From NCBI GenBank assembly GCA_015061615.1, contig SUWE01000010.1:1-62086 (forward strand): a stretch of 62,086 nucleotides of DNA, in the 5' to 3' direction. Made by a program: the position numbers and the translations under genes. This document shows, one piece after another, positions 43,989 through 52,730 of this stretch. The notes under the pieces are model-generated. The model had not been told where the DNA came from. It did not search any database and saw nothing but the letters and a program-made list of their open reading frames with translations. Source of the DNA: Lentisphaerota bacterium (lineage in GTDB: Bacteria > Verrucomicrobiota > Lentisphaeria > Victivallales > Victivallaceae). How positions within the stretch are numbered: position 1 is the first letter of the stretch; each line of letters opens with the position of its first letter.

Positions 43989-45350
43989 AAATTTCTCTTT
44001 GATACCTGCGAACCATATAAGCAGAATAACAACCGGAATAACAAAACGGATATAATTTTTTGTCCACTTCGGGAACTTCCACCCTTTGCCCGTATTAAGT
44101 TCAGCAAAAAGAGCATCCGTTCCCCAGCCGGATTTGTTCAGACAGAAGATGATAAGGTAGACTGCGCCGAGCGGCAGAAGATTGTAACTGACGATAAAAT
44201 CTTCCAGATCAAGGATATTGCTCCCTTTACCGAGCGGCTGGAAATTTTTCCACAGATTGAATCCGAAAATACACGGCAGAGAAAGCAGTGTCAATACAAT
44301 GAAGAATATCGAACACGATTTTTTCCGTGTCCACTTGAACTCATCCATGCCGAATGCCGCAAGATTTTCAAAGACCGCGATAAGCGTGGAAAGCGCCGCG
44401 ACAAAGAGGAAAACGAAGAACAATCCGCCCCACAAAAACGGCAGCTGCATATTCTGGAAAACTTTGGTCAGCGTCACAAAAATAAGCTGTGGCCCCGCAC
44501 CGGGACTGACATTGAACGCAGCACAGCAGGGGAAAATTATCAAGCCGGAAGATACCGCGACGACAGTATCCAGCAGGATTATCCAGAAACTTTCCTGAAA
44601 AAGTGAACGTCTTTTATCCATATAACTGCCGCAGACCGCGATACTGCCGATACCGATACTCAGGGTGAAAAACGCCTGTGACAATGCGGCATTGAGCGTG
44701 GCAAAAATATTGTTGCCGCCGAAATTCTGAAAATCGGGCATCAGGAAAAATTTCACTCCGTTGACGGCATTGGGCAGAGTCAAAGCGTAGATCACCAGTG
44801 CGGCAAGAAGCAGAAATAATCCCGCCATCATCACTTTGATGCTCTTTTCGATCATTTTCTGCACTCCGCCGGCGCAGATAAGCACGGTAACAATGACACT
44901 TGCAAGCATATAAATGATTTGAGTTCCGGGAGATGCGAGCAAAGTACCGAATAAATCCTCATCCCACACCACCGGGTCACAGGTGATGAATTTCACCATG
45001 TAAAACAGCAGCCATCCGGTGACGACCGTGTAGAACATCAGCAAAAACAGATTTCCGGAAAGCAGAACATACGCCGGAACGTGCCACTTGAAACGGCTTT
45101 GAGGATTCTGCAATTTGGCAAACGCTCCGGGGAAGGTGCTTTGTCCGGCACGCCCCAGAGCCAGCTCCAGAAGCATCGCCGGCAAGCCGAAGAAAATCAG
45201 ACAGCCGATATAGCACAATACGAAAAGTGCGCCGCCGTACTCACCGGCGACATAGGGAAATCTCCACACATTCCCCAAACCGATGGCACAACCGGCAGCC
45301 ATCAGAATAAACCCCAGACGGGTGGCAAATTGTTCGCGTTGTCCGCTCAT
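43983..45350 (-). CDS. Sodium-dependent (SNF-family) transporter
   Basis: The start at 45350 gives MSGQREQFATRLGFILMAAGCAIGLGNVWRFPYVAGEYGG, the canonical SNF N-terminus with the Na+ and substrate site in helix 1 (AGCAIGLGNVWRFP). GGAG is 8 bases upstream. About 12 helices follow, with SQAFFTLSIGIGSIAVCGSYM in helix 6 region. These importers move amino acids or related solutes with sodium. 455 aa is typical for bacterial members. Substrate unknown. Confidence 0.92.
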   Translation of the reverse strand: MSGQREQFATRLGFILMAAGCAIGLGNVWRFPYVAGEYGGALFVLCYIGCLIFFGLPAMLLELALGRAGQSTFPGAFAKLQNPQSRFKWHVPAYVLLSGNLFLLMFYTVVTGWLLFYMVKFITCDPVVWDEDLFGTLLASPGTQIIYMLASVIVTVLICAGGVQKMIEKSIKVMMAGLFLLLAALVIYALTLPNAVNGVKFFLMPDFQNFGGNNIFATLNAALSQAFFTLSIGIGSIAVCGSYMDKRRSLFQESFWIILLDTVVAVSSGLIIFPCCAAFNVSPGAGPQLIFVTLTKVFQNMQLPFLWGGLFFVFLFVAALSTLIAVFENLAAFGMDEFKWTRKKSCSIFFIVLTLLSLPCIFGFNLWKNFQPLGKGSNILDLEDFIVSYNLLPLGAVYLIIFCLNKSGWGTDALFAELNTGKGWKFPKWTKNYIRFVIPVVILLIWFAGIKEKFF

Positions 45351-45388
45351 AAAAAAATCTCCGGAAACTAAATGTGTAACACCGCTAT

Positions 45389-45417
45389 AAGATAGCACCG
45401 GTGTACGATTTTGTCAA
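45389..45417 (-). promoter_or_regulatory. SNF transporter promoter
   Basis: On the minus strand a perfect TTGACA (45412-45417) and TATCTT (45389-45394) lie 17 bp apart. An ACACCG/CGGTGT inverted repeat brackets the -10 box and could be an operator. Confidence 0.6.
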
Positions 45418-45443
45418 TACTCACTTGCATTTTTTGACAATAT

Positions 45444-45460
45444 CATGTATTTTATACATG
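45444..45460. promoter_or_regulatory. 17-bp palindrome, operator candidate
   Basis: Seven-base arms CATGTAT and ATACATG with a TTT centre lie 25 bp upstream of the nitroreductase ATG, between a TTGACA at 45434-45439 and the gene, a position suited to a repressor of the nitroreductase promoter. Confidence 0.45.
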
Positions 45461-45485
45461 ACAAAAGTTAGAAAGGATATAAATT

Positions 45486-46058
45486 ATGGATTTTTCAGAA
45501 CTGGCATCTTCACGGCGTACCATCCGCCGTTTCAAACAGATCCCTGTACCCGATACGGAACTGCGGCATATTGTCGATATGGCGCGCTATTCATCCTGCG
45601 CATCGAATAAACAACCCATACGCTATGCGGTCATCAGGGATGGAGAACTCGTCAAAGCGGTCTTTGAAACAACCCGCTGGGCAGGTCTGGTCGCTCCGCG
45701 CCGCACTCCGCAGTGGGGAGTCAATGCGCCATTGGCATTTATTGCATTGACGATACCCGCCGATGCCGGACAATTCATCCACGCCGATGCCGGTGCGGCG
45801 ATACAGAGCATGGAGTTTGCCGCATGGGAGCGCGGTTTGGGCTGCTGCTGGTTCGCCTCGTTTTCCCCTGAAAAAGTTCAGGAGTTGATAAAACTTGACG
45901 ATTCACGGAAAGTTCTCTACCTTGTCGCGGTCGGTTTTCCCGATGAAACTCCGGCAACTGAAGATGCAATCGACGGTAATGTTGCCTATTATCTGGATGA
46001 TGCCGACACGCTCCATATCCCCAAACTGCCTGCCGATGAGATAATTTCATGGCTGTAA
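45486..46058 (+). CDS. Nitroreductase family protein
   Basis: SSRRTIRRFKQIPVPDTELRHIVDMARYSSCASNKQPIRYAVIRD (about 5-52) is the FMN-binding N-terminus, and AGAAIQSMEFAAWERGLGCCWF the second helix pair. Such flavoenzymes reduce nitro compounds, quinones or other acceptors with NAD(P)H. 190 aa is usual. AAGGAT lies upstream. Its stop overlaps the start of the giant membrane protein by 10 bp. Confidence 0.9.
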   Translation: MDFSELASSRRTIRRFKQIPVPDTELRHIVDMARYSSCASNKQPIRYAVIRDGELVKAVFETTRWAGLVAPRRTPQWGVNAPLAFIALTIPADAGQFIHADAGAAIQSMEFAAWERGLGCCWFASFSPEKVQELIKLDDSRKVLYLVAVGFPDETPATEDAIDGNVAYYLDDADTLHIPKLPADEIISWL

Positions 46059-49000
46059 AGAAATTCCTCCGCTGTCTTCCGGCGCTTATGCTGCTGATCG
46101 CGCCTTTTTTTGCCATGCCGCTGGCTTTTTTGCGGCTGACCGGCAAAGCTGTACCGCTTTACGGTCTGGTGAAGCTGGCGGATTTTCCGGTGCTGGTACT
46201 GCTTGCGTTGGCGGTGATACTCTTTTTTCCGCAGAGACTGAGAGAGTTTTTCCGTCAGAAAGATCTGTATTATCTCTTTGGAGCGGCGGGATTATTTCTG
46301 CTCAATTCGGCGATTTCACTTTTTACAAAAAACTCCACGCTTGAAGAGTTCTGCACACCGCTGTTTTGGATACTCTATCCGATTGCCGTAATGACACTTG
46401 CGCCGGAAATACGGAAAATCCTCCCCTGTTTTGCCGGAGTCACCGCACTGATACTCATTTACAGCGGAACCGTTTCAGAAAATTTTACAGGCCTGGCAGG
46501 CAACTGGAACTGGCTTCAGGGATTCATCACCGCACTGCTCCCCGCTATCGCACTGTGGGGCGCAAACGAAATAACCGTTGCTCCGGGCTGTGTTCTGACC
46601 GCACCTGCCCGCTGCCGCCGCAACCGGGCGATCATTCTGCTTGCACTGTTTTTTACCGGAGTCGGAATATTTTTCCCTGAAGGTCTTTCCAGAGGAGCGC
46701 TTGCCGCCGCCGCCGGAGCCGGATTATTCCTCTATTTCCAGAGGAAAATGCCGCGGGAAAAATTTTTCAAACTCTGCTGTGCGGCGCTCGGAGTTCTGCT
46801 TGCCGGATTCATCGTTTTACTGCTTGCCGGAACCTTCAGCGACACCCGTTTTCTCATCTGGCAGGGGGCGCTCGATGCGGCACTGGATGCACCGTTTTCC
46901 GGTCAGGGATGCGGAAAATTCAGCGAAGTCATCCGGGCATTTCTCAGTGAAAGTTACTTTCTTTCCCCCTTCCCTGCGCCGCATATCGACCACGCGCACA
47001 ACGATTTTATCCATCTTTTTGTTGAAAACGGCTTTGCCGGAGTGATTTTTTACCTCACCGCACTTTTCACACTGCTGCGCCGCCGTGACAACGCATTCAT
47101 CCGGTGGATTTTTCTTGTCCTTATCATCTGCGGCTGGTTCGATCAGCACAACTTCACCGTATTGGGCGCCGGATTGCTCGCCGTTGCCGCCGGATTGCTT
47201 ATTTCTCCGCACAAAAAAGCGGAAGTTGCTGAAAATAAACTCCTTATTCCCCTGAGGATCGCCGGAGCAGTCACCATTTTTGCCGCCATCCACTTTGCCA
47301 TTGTGGATTATCAGACCACCGGCTTCATCCGTCAGGGGGATTTGCACCTTATCAGAGGTGATATAAAAACCGCGTTCAGCAGATATCTGGACTCCGTCCG
47401 GCAGAAACGCACCACCCACGCCCTTTATCAGCTTGCGGAACTTTCCCTTGTGCGGGGTATCCCGGATACGGCGCAGAAATTCCTTTTGCAGCTGGAAGAT
47501 GAACTGGGTAAAACCGGATACCGTCACACCCGCCGCCTGCGGGCTGTTGCCGCATTGCAGCTGGGGGATATGACCGGCGCCGCACAGAATATGGCACATG
47601 AAATGGATAATGCTCCTTTCAGCGTGATAAACGCCCGTTTCAACCGGATAATCATACGCAACATACACGTCCCCGGTGAGATGATCGCTCAGGCGGACAA
47701 CGAATTTCTCAAGCTCTGCAAAATGCGGAATATCACGCCGGAAGAAGCAGAAACATTTTCTGTACAGAAAGATGACTCCCCATTCCCGCAGAAAAGTACC
47801 GCCTCCGATGCTCCGCTGACAGATAAAGCGATTCTGTTCAACATGATAAAAACGGTATCGGCGGCAATCATTCTGATGCTTGCCGTTTACGGTTCCGGAA
47901 CACTTCTGCTCAATGCCTGCGGCGTATCCCCTCTGCCCGCACCTGGTGCCGGAGTCATCATCTTTGCCGCCGCCGTATTGCTCCTGCCGCTTGCCGCAGT
48001 CAAGTATGCGATGTTCATTTTTGCCCTTGCCGGAGCTTATATCTTCTGGAAAAATGAGCGCAGGGAGTGGAAAACCATACTGATTTGCGCAATAATCTTC
48101 ACTCTGATGCTTCCGGCACTGCTTCTGCCGCCTGCGGCATGGGATGAACAGGTCTATCAGATATCTCTGCTGAAAAAATATCTTGCACTGGACTCAGTCA
48201 TGCCTCAAACGGACAACCCCTATTCCGCATATCCGTCACTGGGACAGTTGTGGCTGCTGCCGGGATTTGCCGCAGGCGGCATGAATGTTCCGCTGGTGAT
48301 TTCAGGGATGTTGACCGTGATAACGGGGGCGGTCCTGTTCCGTTTTGCCCGGAAGATTTCGGGAACAGCCGGAGCGGTGACTGCCGCCGTGATGATCTTC
48401 GCATCCCCCCTGACATGGGTGCTTACGCGCTCACTTTATATGGAAATATTCATTACGCTTTTCACCCTTGCCGGAGCGTGGCTGATCCTGAAAGAGTCCG
48501 CCACGCCCAAACGGCATATTTTCATTGCCGGAGCAATGGCGGGGGCGGCATGTGCAGTCAAACTCACCGGTTCCGGAGCAGCCCTTGCACTTCTGATACT
48601 GCTGATGTTCCGCAGGGAAACAAGAAAATATCTGCTCTTTTTCCTCGCCGGAGCGGCAGTCGCGGCGCTCCCCTTCTTCCTGAGGGTGTGGACAGCTTGC
48701 GGAAATCCGTTTTATCCCTACTTTTCCACAATCTTCAGCACTTCGGAAAGTGCGGCGATGGTGGAAAATTTCCACCGCGCACTTGGCGGCAATTACGGAA
48801 TAAACCCGGTACTTGGAACGGTTTTCAACGTTATTCTTTGCGCGTATGACGGAATAAATTACGATGGACTTGTCTGCGGATTTCAATACACCCTTGCCGT
48901 AATCATCCTGATTGCAGGGGTGATCGTCTGCCGCCGAAGCAACTCCCGTTTCACCGCAATTTTCACCGCCCTTGCCGGAGCGTGGATATTCTGGAACTTC

Positions 49001-49618
49001 ACCGCCCAGCAGAGCCGTTTTCTCTATCCGCTTTTGTGGGGATGTGCGCTGTGTACGGTATACGCGCTCACGCTTCTGCCGGTACGCTGGAAAAATCTGC
49101 TTTGCGCCGCACTGATGCTCGCGGCACTCCCGATGGCGGTGTTGAACTTCCCCTCGCTGAAACACTATTTTCTGGCATGGAAAAATGCCGTTGAATCTCA
49201 GAAAAATCCTGTCCACTTCACGTCATGGCAGAATAATGAACCGGCTTACGCCGAAGTTGCGTTTCAGCTGAAAGCACTTGAAAAATACTCCGTTGCCTCA
49301 CTCTGGGAAAGGCGCACGCTCTATTTCCCCGGCAATGTCACGATCATAATGCCCCGTTTTCAGGAAAAACTCACCCCCGTTCCGGCAAACAGCGCCGAAC
49401 TGTTCGCCGTGCTGAAAGAGTTCGACTTCATCATCGTCCGCCCGCCGCAGAAAGATGTGGATAAGGGCATCGAATTTGTTCCGGAGGCGGTGAAGATAAA
49501 CGATATGCTTATGGCACTGCTCCAAAACGGCAGATTGCAGATACACAGCACGACAAGCGACGGTCAGATAAGTATTTTGCGTATCGTACCGGAAACAGCG
49601 CCGATTTCCACCCGCTGA
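46049..49618 (+). CDS. O-antigen ligase/GT-C glycosyltransferase fusion (1189 aa)
   Basis: The N-terminal half (1-400) is a Wzy/WaaL-type O-antigen ligase: multi-pass, with GPRFLIWQGALDAALDAPFSGQGCGK-like loop and HIDHAHNDFIHLFVENGFAGVIFYLTA. A soluble TPR-like stretch (about 430-560) follows. The C-terminal half (600-1050) is a GT-C glycosyltransferase (PMT/ArnT-like): PPAAWDEQVYQISLLKKYLAL (acidic catalytic loop) and a chain of helices, then a short soluble tail. Joining a ligase or polymerase to a lipid-linked-sugar transferase in one chain is unusual. The two halves are certainly in one open frame. Confidence 0.8.
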   Translation: MAVKKFLRCLPALMLLIAPFFAMPLAFLRLTGKAVPLYGLVKLADFPVLVLLALAVILFFPQRLREFFRQKDLYYLFGAAGLFLLNSAISLFTKNSTLEEFCTPLFWILYPIAVMTLAPEIRKILPCFAGVTALILIYSGTVSENFTGLAGNWNWLQGFITALLPAIALWGANEITVAPGCVLTAPARCRRNRAIILLALFFTGVGIFFPEGLSRGALAAAAGAGLFLYFQRKMPREKFFKLCCAALGVLLAGFIVLLLAGTFSDTRFLIWQGALDAALDAPFSGQGCGKFSEVIRAFLSESYFLSPFPAPHIDHAHNDFIHLFVENGFAGVIFYLTALFTLLRRRDNAFIRWIFLVLIICGWFDQHNFTVLGAGLLAVAAGLLISPHKKAEVAENKLLIPLRIAGAVTIFAAIHFAIVDYQTTGFIRQGDLHLIRGDIKTAFSRYLDSVRQKRTTHALYQLAELSLVRGIPDTAQKFLLQLEDELGKTGYRHTRRLRAVAALQLGDMTGAAQNMAHEMDNAPFSVINARFNRIIIRNIHVPGEMIAQADNEFLKLCKMRNITPEEAETFSVQKDDSPFPQKSTASDAPLTDKAILFNMIKTVSAAIILMLAVYGSGTLLLNACGVSPLPAPGAGVIIFAAAVLLLPLAAVKYAMFIFALAGAYIFWKNERREWKTILICAIIFTLMLPALLLPPAAWDEQVYQISLLKKYLALDSVMPQTDNPYSAYPSLGQLWLLPGFAAGGMNVPLVISGMLTVITGAVLFRFARKISGTAGAVTAAVMIFASPLTWVLTRSLYMEIFITLFTLAGAWLILKESATPKRHIFIAGAMAGAACAVKLTGSGAALALLILLMFRRETRKYLLFFLAGAAVAALPFFLRVWTACGNPFYPYFSTIFSTSESAAMVENFHRALGGNYGINPVLGTVFNVILCAYDGINYDGLVCGFQYTLAVIILIAGVIVCRRSNSRFTAIFTALAGAWIFWNFTAQQSRFLYPLLWGCALCTVYALTLLPVRWKNLLCAALMLAALPMAVLNFPSLKHYFLAWKNAVESQKNPVHFTSWQNNEPAYAEVAFQLKALEKYSVASLWERRTLYFPGNVTIIMPRFQEKLTPVPANSAELFAVLKEFDFIIVRPPQKDVDKGIEFVPEAVKINDMLMALLQNGRLQIHSTTSDGQISILRIVPETAPISTR

Positions 49619-50529
49619 AGCAGCTGAGCAAGTCCGATGTATGTACTGAGCATTGAGGCTTCAGCACGGAATGAGGAAGCAAATCCCCTGCCTTTAAGGT
49701 AATCGTGAACGATTTTACGCGCCTGACGCATGGCGGAATCCTCTCCGTAAAGGGCGATCATTTCCCGCACATGATACGCGACAAGCTCCTTCCACTGTTC
49801 AAGAGTCGGCGGCGCTTTGCCTTCGGCAAGTTCCCCGAACAGCCACGGATTGCCCATTATTCCCTGAGCGAGCATCACTCTTGAGCATCCGGTTTCACGG
49901 CGCATTTCGTCGTAAGAATCTCTGGAGTTGACTCCGCCGTTGGCGATCACCGGAATATCCGGAAACGCCTCGCGTACCGCACGGATAATGGAAAATTTCA
50001 CCGTTCCGGTATAAAAATGCTCCTTCGTCCTGCCGTGTACTGTCAGCGCCTTTGCTCCGCGCTCAACCAGTCCGGCACAGAGATCGAGTGTCGGCGCCGG
50101 ATCATTTTCATCAAGTATGCGCAGTTTGGCAGTCAACGTATATTTGCTGTTTTCTGCGATCGCGGCAAAGCACTTATGCGCAAGTTCAATATTTTTCCCC
50201 AATGCCGCACCGGCACCTTTTTTGACCACTTTGGGAACCGGACAGCCGAGGTTGAAGTCGAGCAGGGAAAAATCGTAAGCGTTGAGCTTGTCACAGGCAC
50301 GTTTGAGCAGTTCCGGTTCGGAACCGACGAGCTGAGTCGCCAGAAAATCCTCCTCCTCCCCGCGTTTGAGAAGAACTTCACCGTGGCCGTTGGCATAGGC
50401 AAGGCTTGCGGCATCGACCATTTCGGTAAAGGCGTAACGACAGCCGCCCCTGCGCGCGGCACGGCGGTAGGCCAGGTCGGTAAAACCGGATAAGGGCGCC
50501 ATTATCAGCGCATTCTCAGGATAGAGCAT
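49564..50529 (-). CDS. tRNA-dihydrouridine synthase (DusB-like)
   Basis: Dus reduces uridine in tRNA using FMN. APLSGFTDLAYRRAARRGGCRYAFTEMV (about 11-38), the catalytic Cys in DFNLGCPVPKVVKKGAGAAL (about 96-115), LTVHGRTKEHFYTG and VIANGGVNSRDSY are present. 321 aa fits DusB. Its last 55 bp overlap the end of the convergent fusion gene. The start region lies next to dispersed repeat copy B. Confidence 0.93.
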   Translation of the reverse strand: MLYPENALIMAPLSGFTDLAYRRAARRGGCRYAFTEMVDAASLAYANGHGEVLLKRGEEEDFLATQLVGSEPELLKRACDKLNAYDFSLLDFNLGCPVPKVVKKGAGAALGKNIELAHKCFAAIAENSKYTLTAKLRILDENDPAPTLDLCAGLVERGAKALTVHGRTKEHFYTGTVKFSIIRAVREAFPDIPVIANGGVNSRDSYDEMRRETGCSRVMLAQGIMGNPWLFGELAEGKAPPTLEQWKELVAYHVREMIALYGEDSAMRQARKIVHDYLKGRGFASSFRAEASMLSTYIGLAQLLQRVEIGAVSGTIRKILI

Positions 50530-50548
50530 TTTTCGTCATGTCTCATTT

Positions 50549-50623
50549 TTTTGTGAAAAATCTAATCTGCGGCGGCGCATTGCGGGCAATCTCGCGCCTT
50601 GCTCCTGGTTGGTTTTCACAAAA
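50549..50623. repeat. 75-bp element with 11-bp terminal inverted repeats
   Basis: TTTTGTGAAAA at 50549-50559 and TTTTCACAAAA at 50613-50623 are exact inverted repeats, enclosing dispersed repeat copy B. It resembles a tiny MITE or a terminator-like hairpin, and sits just upstream of dus. Confidence 0.7.
50553..50607 (+). repeat. Dispersed 55-bp repeat, copy B
   Basis: It starts GTGAAAAATC and ends GCTCCTG, matching 43963-43909 on the minus strand at 49 of 55 bases. Both copies lie immediately beside gene boundaries. Confidence 0.85.
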
Positions 50624-50643
50624 TTTGGAACATCATCCATTTT

Positions 50644-51177
50644 TCAGAAAAGTTCGGCACGCTGACGGCGGGCTTCGACAACAGCTTTGGCAGTCAGTTC
50701 AGCAAGCATATCATTCTGAACTTCTTTGCTCATGGCAAGAAAGTTGCCCATAAGCTCGTTTTCGATGTGCGACAGACTTTCAAACTCCGTCGGCTTCGCC
50801 GGAGCATCCAATACTGAAGCAAATTTTTTGATGATCTGCCGCTTTTCGCGGTCGGAAAAGATTGCAAACTCATCCAGCAGAACCTTCTGTTCACTGAGCA
50901 TATCCACCAGTTCCGGGTGACGGCGGTAAGCGGCACCGAGGCGCGGCGGGGGTTCTTTGATCGGCTCCGGACCTTCAAGGTAGGGGCGCAGCAGCGGATA
51001 GATCTTATCCCATGTCTCAGTACGGATATTTTTTGCCTGACGGTCAATGTAACGCCGGAGCAGTTCCAGACGGATACCGTTCAAACGGGAAATATCTTCA
51101 AAAGAGAGATTATCCGAACACTTTTCCACCGCATCAAGCAGCTCTTTATTGAAACTCTTTTCACTTTTGTATCTCAT
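50644..51177 (-). CDS. Conserved-looking protein with N-terminal HTH-like segment (177 aa)
   Basis: The start at 51177 (MRYKSEKSFNKELLDAVEK) is preferred because GGGGAAG is just upstream; the longer frame lacks such a signal. Residues 10-50 (ELLDAVEKCSDNLSFEDISRLNGIRLELLRRYI) resemble a helix-turn-helix. The rest is helical and charged. No family is recognised. It lies 1 bp after the lipoprotein gene in the asd operon; it may regulate or chaperone, but this is a guess. Confidence 0.6.
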   Translation of the reverse strand: MRYKSEKSFNKELLDAVEKCSDNLSFEDISRLNGIRLELLRRYIDRQAKNIRTETWDKIYPLLRPYLEGPEPIKEPPPRLGAAYRRHPELVDMLSEQKVLLDEFAIFSDREKRQIIKKFASVLDAPAKPTEFESLSHIENELMGNFLAMSKEVQNDMLAELTAKAVVEARRQRAELF

Positions 51178-51178
51178 T

Positions 51179-52726
51179 TCACTTCCCCTGTTTCCGGTCG
51201 AGTTCACCTGCCAGAGTGACAAGCTCACGGAAAACTTTTTCGTCAAATTTATAAACCGTATGCAAAAAACCGGCTATCCGCCGGAAACTGTCCGGCTTGA
51301 CCAGCTGATATCTGCTGACTTTTCCATCAAGACCGCAGGCACAGAAACCCTCTTTGTGCGCCGGAGCGATCAGTATCGGCAGTGACCGGGACGGAGTTTT
51401 GCTCTTAAAAAGCACCACTTCAAATCCCGCCGCCTCTACCGGAATCATTTTCCCTTCTTCAATGCGGTAAAATCCGCCTTCCAATTCCGGTTGATCTTTC
51501 ACTGCTTTCGCCGCCTGAGCCAGAAGTGCCGCACAGGAACAGCGCTGCTGCGACAGCCGGACTTTTTTCACCGTTTTCGATGGTGACAACTGATTTTTAT
51601 CCGGCAGACAATCTTTGAACAGCGGCAGAATGATATCGTTGAAAAGTTCAATATCCGTACTCAGTATACCGCCGCCGCCATTGGCAGATATGAGATATCC
51701 ATATTCTTCTGCAAGATGTGAAACGGCAACTACCGCCGTTTCTTCCATTCCGGCAACTGCGGCAAAAGAGAGCCTGCCCAGTGAGATATTTTTCAAATCA
51801 TCGTTTATTTTGCGGGGATCGGCGAAGGCAAAAAATGCCGCCTTTTCCGGCATTTGCGCCATGATTCTGTCATCAAAAGTGAGTTTATCTTTTTCCGCCG
51901 CTTTGAAAATTTCTTCCGAAGGAGCGCCGAGATAAAGCGTCAAACGCCCATCCTGCCGGATAAATGTACCGAAACCGGGCAGAGAAAGCCGCGTTCTGCC
52001 TGACGGGGCGCGCGCCGCCATGCTGAACATGTTGAATATAAGCGACTCTTTGTCCGGAACAGAAATTTTTATAACGGTATGTGTTTTATCTGCCTGAAGC
52101 AGAGTAAGCTGCCATACGCCGTCCATCGCCGAAACAAATTCAGCCACCGGGATCCCCGCGGGGATCTTCGCGGCAAGTATCTCAGAAAATCCGCCGCACT
52201 CTCCGAGCGTTTTCCAAAGCTCAGTAACCCGGATATCGGCGGCGAAAAACGCCGCTGTCTGCGCCGGAATATCCCCGTACAACGCTTTGATATCAAGAGT
52301 ATCCTGCGGGTTGAAAAAATCTTTGAGCAATCCTTTTGACTCCGGAGTCAAAAGGAGGACTCCTTTTTCATAAACTCTCTTATCATCAACAGCATAAGCA
52401 GCATGCCCCATACCGCTGACCGATTCCGGCGGGCAGAGGGCAGTGAAAAGTTTGAAAAGCGAAAGCACCGCCGCAAAATGACGGCGCTCAGCTGGATTTG
52501 AGGCACTTTCAATTTTGCGCTCAAGGGAAAGTTCCACCTGACGTGACTTCCATTTGAGCGCACTTTGTCCGGTAACGGACAATCGTTCCGCCGCCGGCTC
52601 ATCGAGCAGGGAATAAAGCTGCAAACGGTTCTGCTGTTCCGCACTTGGTGCAGAACAGCCGTTCACAAACAGCGCAAACAGAAAAAAGAGCGCTGTCAGC
52701 AGAAATATTCCCGTTTTACTCTGCAT
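51179..52726 (-). CDS. Lipoprotein with C-terminal H-X9-DG-type motif (515 aa)
   Basis: The start at 52726 gives MQSKTGIFLLTALFFLFALFVNGC, a lipobox signal (NGC, Cys24); the longer frame would put the signal in the middle. The body (about 60-400) is an unrecognised alpha/beta domain. Near the end His457, followed by exactly nine residues and then DG (467-468), reproduces the H-X9-DG signature of prepilin-associated proteins, next to a cysteine-rich RCSCAALLAQAAKAV helix. No N-terminal pilin motif is present. It lies 4 bp after asd. Confidence 0.7.
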   Translation of the reverse strand: MQSKTGIFLLTALFFLFALFVNGCSAPSAEQQNRLQLYSLLDEPAAERLSVTGQSALKWKSRQVELSLERKIESASNPAERRHFAAVLSLFKLFTALCPPESVSGMGHAAYAVDDKRVYEKGVLLLTPESKGLLKDFFNPQDTLDIKALYGDIPAQTAAFFAADIRVTELWKTLGECGGFSEILAAKIPAGIPVAEFVSAMDGVWQLTLLQADKTHTVIKISVPDKESLIFNMFSMAARAPSGRTRLSLPGFGTFIRQDGRLTLYLGAPSEEIFKAAEKDKLTFDDRIMAQMPEKAAFFAFADPRKINDDLKNISLGRLSFAAVAGMEETAVVAVSHLAEEYGYLISANGGGGILSTDIELFNDIILPLFKDCLPDKNQLSPSKTVKKVRLSQQRCSCAALLAQAAKAVKDQPELEGGFYRIEEGKMIPVEAAGFEVVLFKSKTPSRSLPILIAPAHKEGFCACGLDGKVSRYQLVKPDSFRRIAGFLHTVYKFDEKVFRELVTLAGELDRKQGK

Positions 52727-52730
52727 TATA

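Noticed and set aside
43971-43990. Terminator after the sodium symporter
   Set aside because: There is a T-run on the minus strand in the stop region, but no hairpin precedes it.
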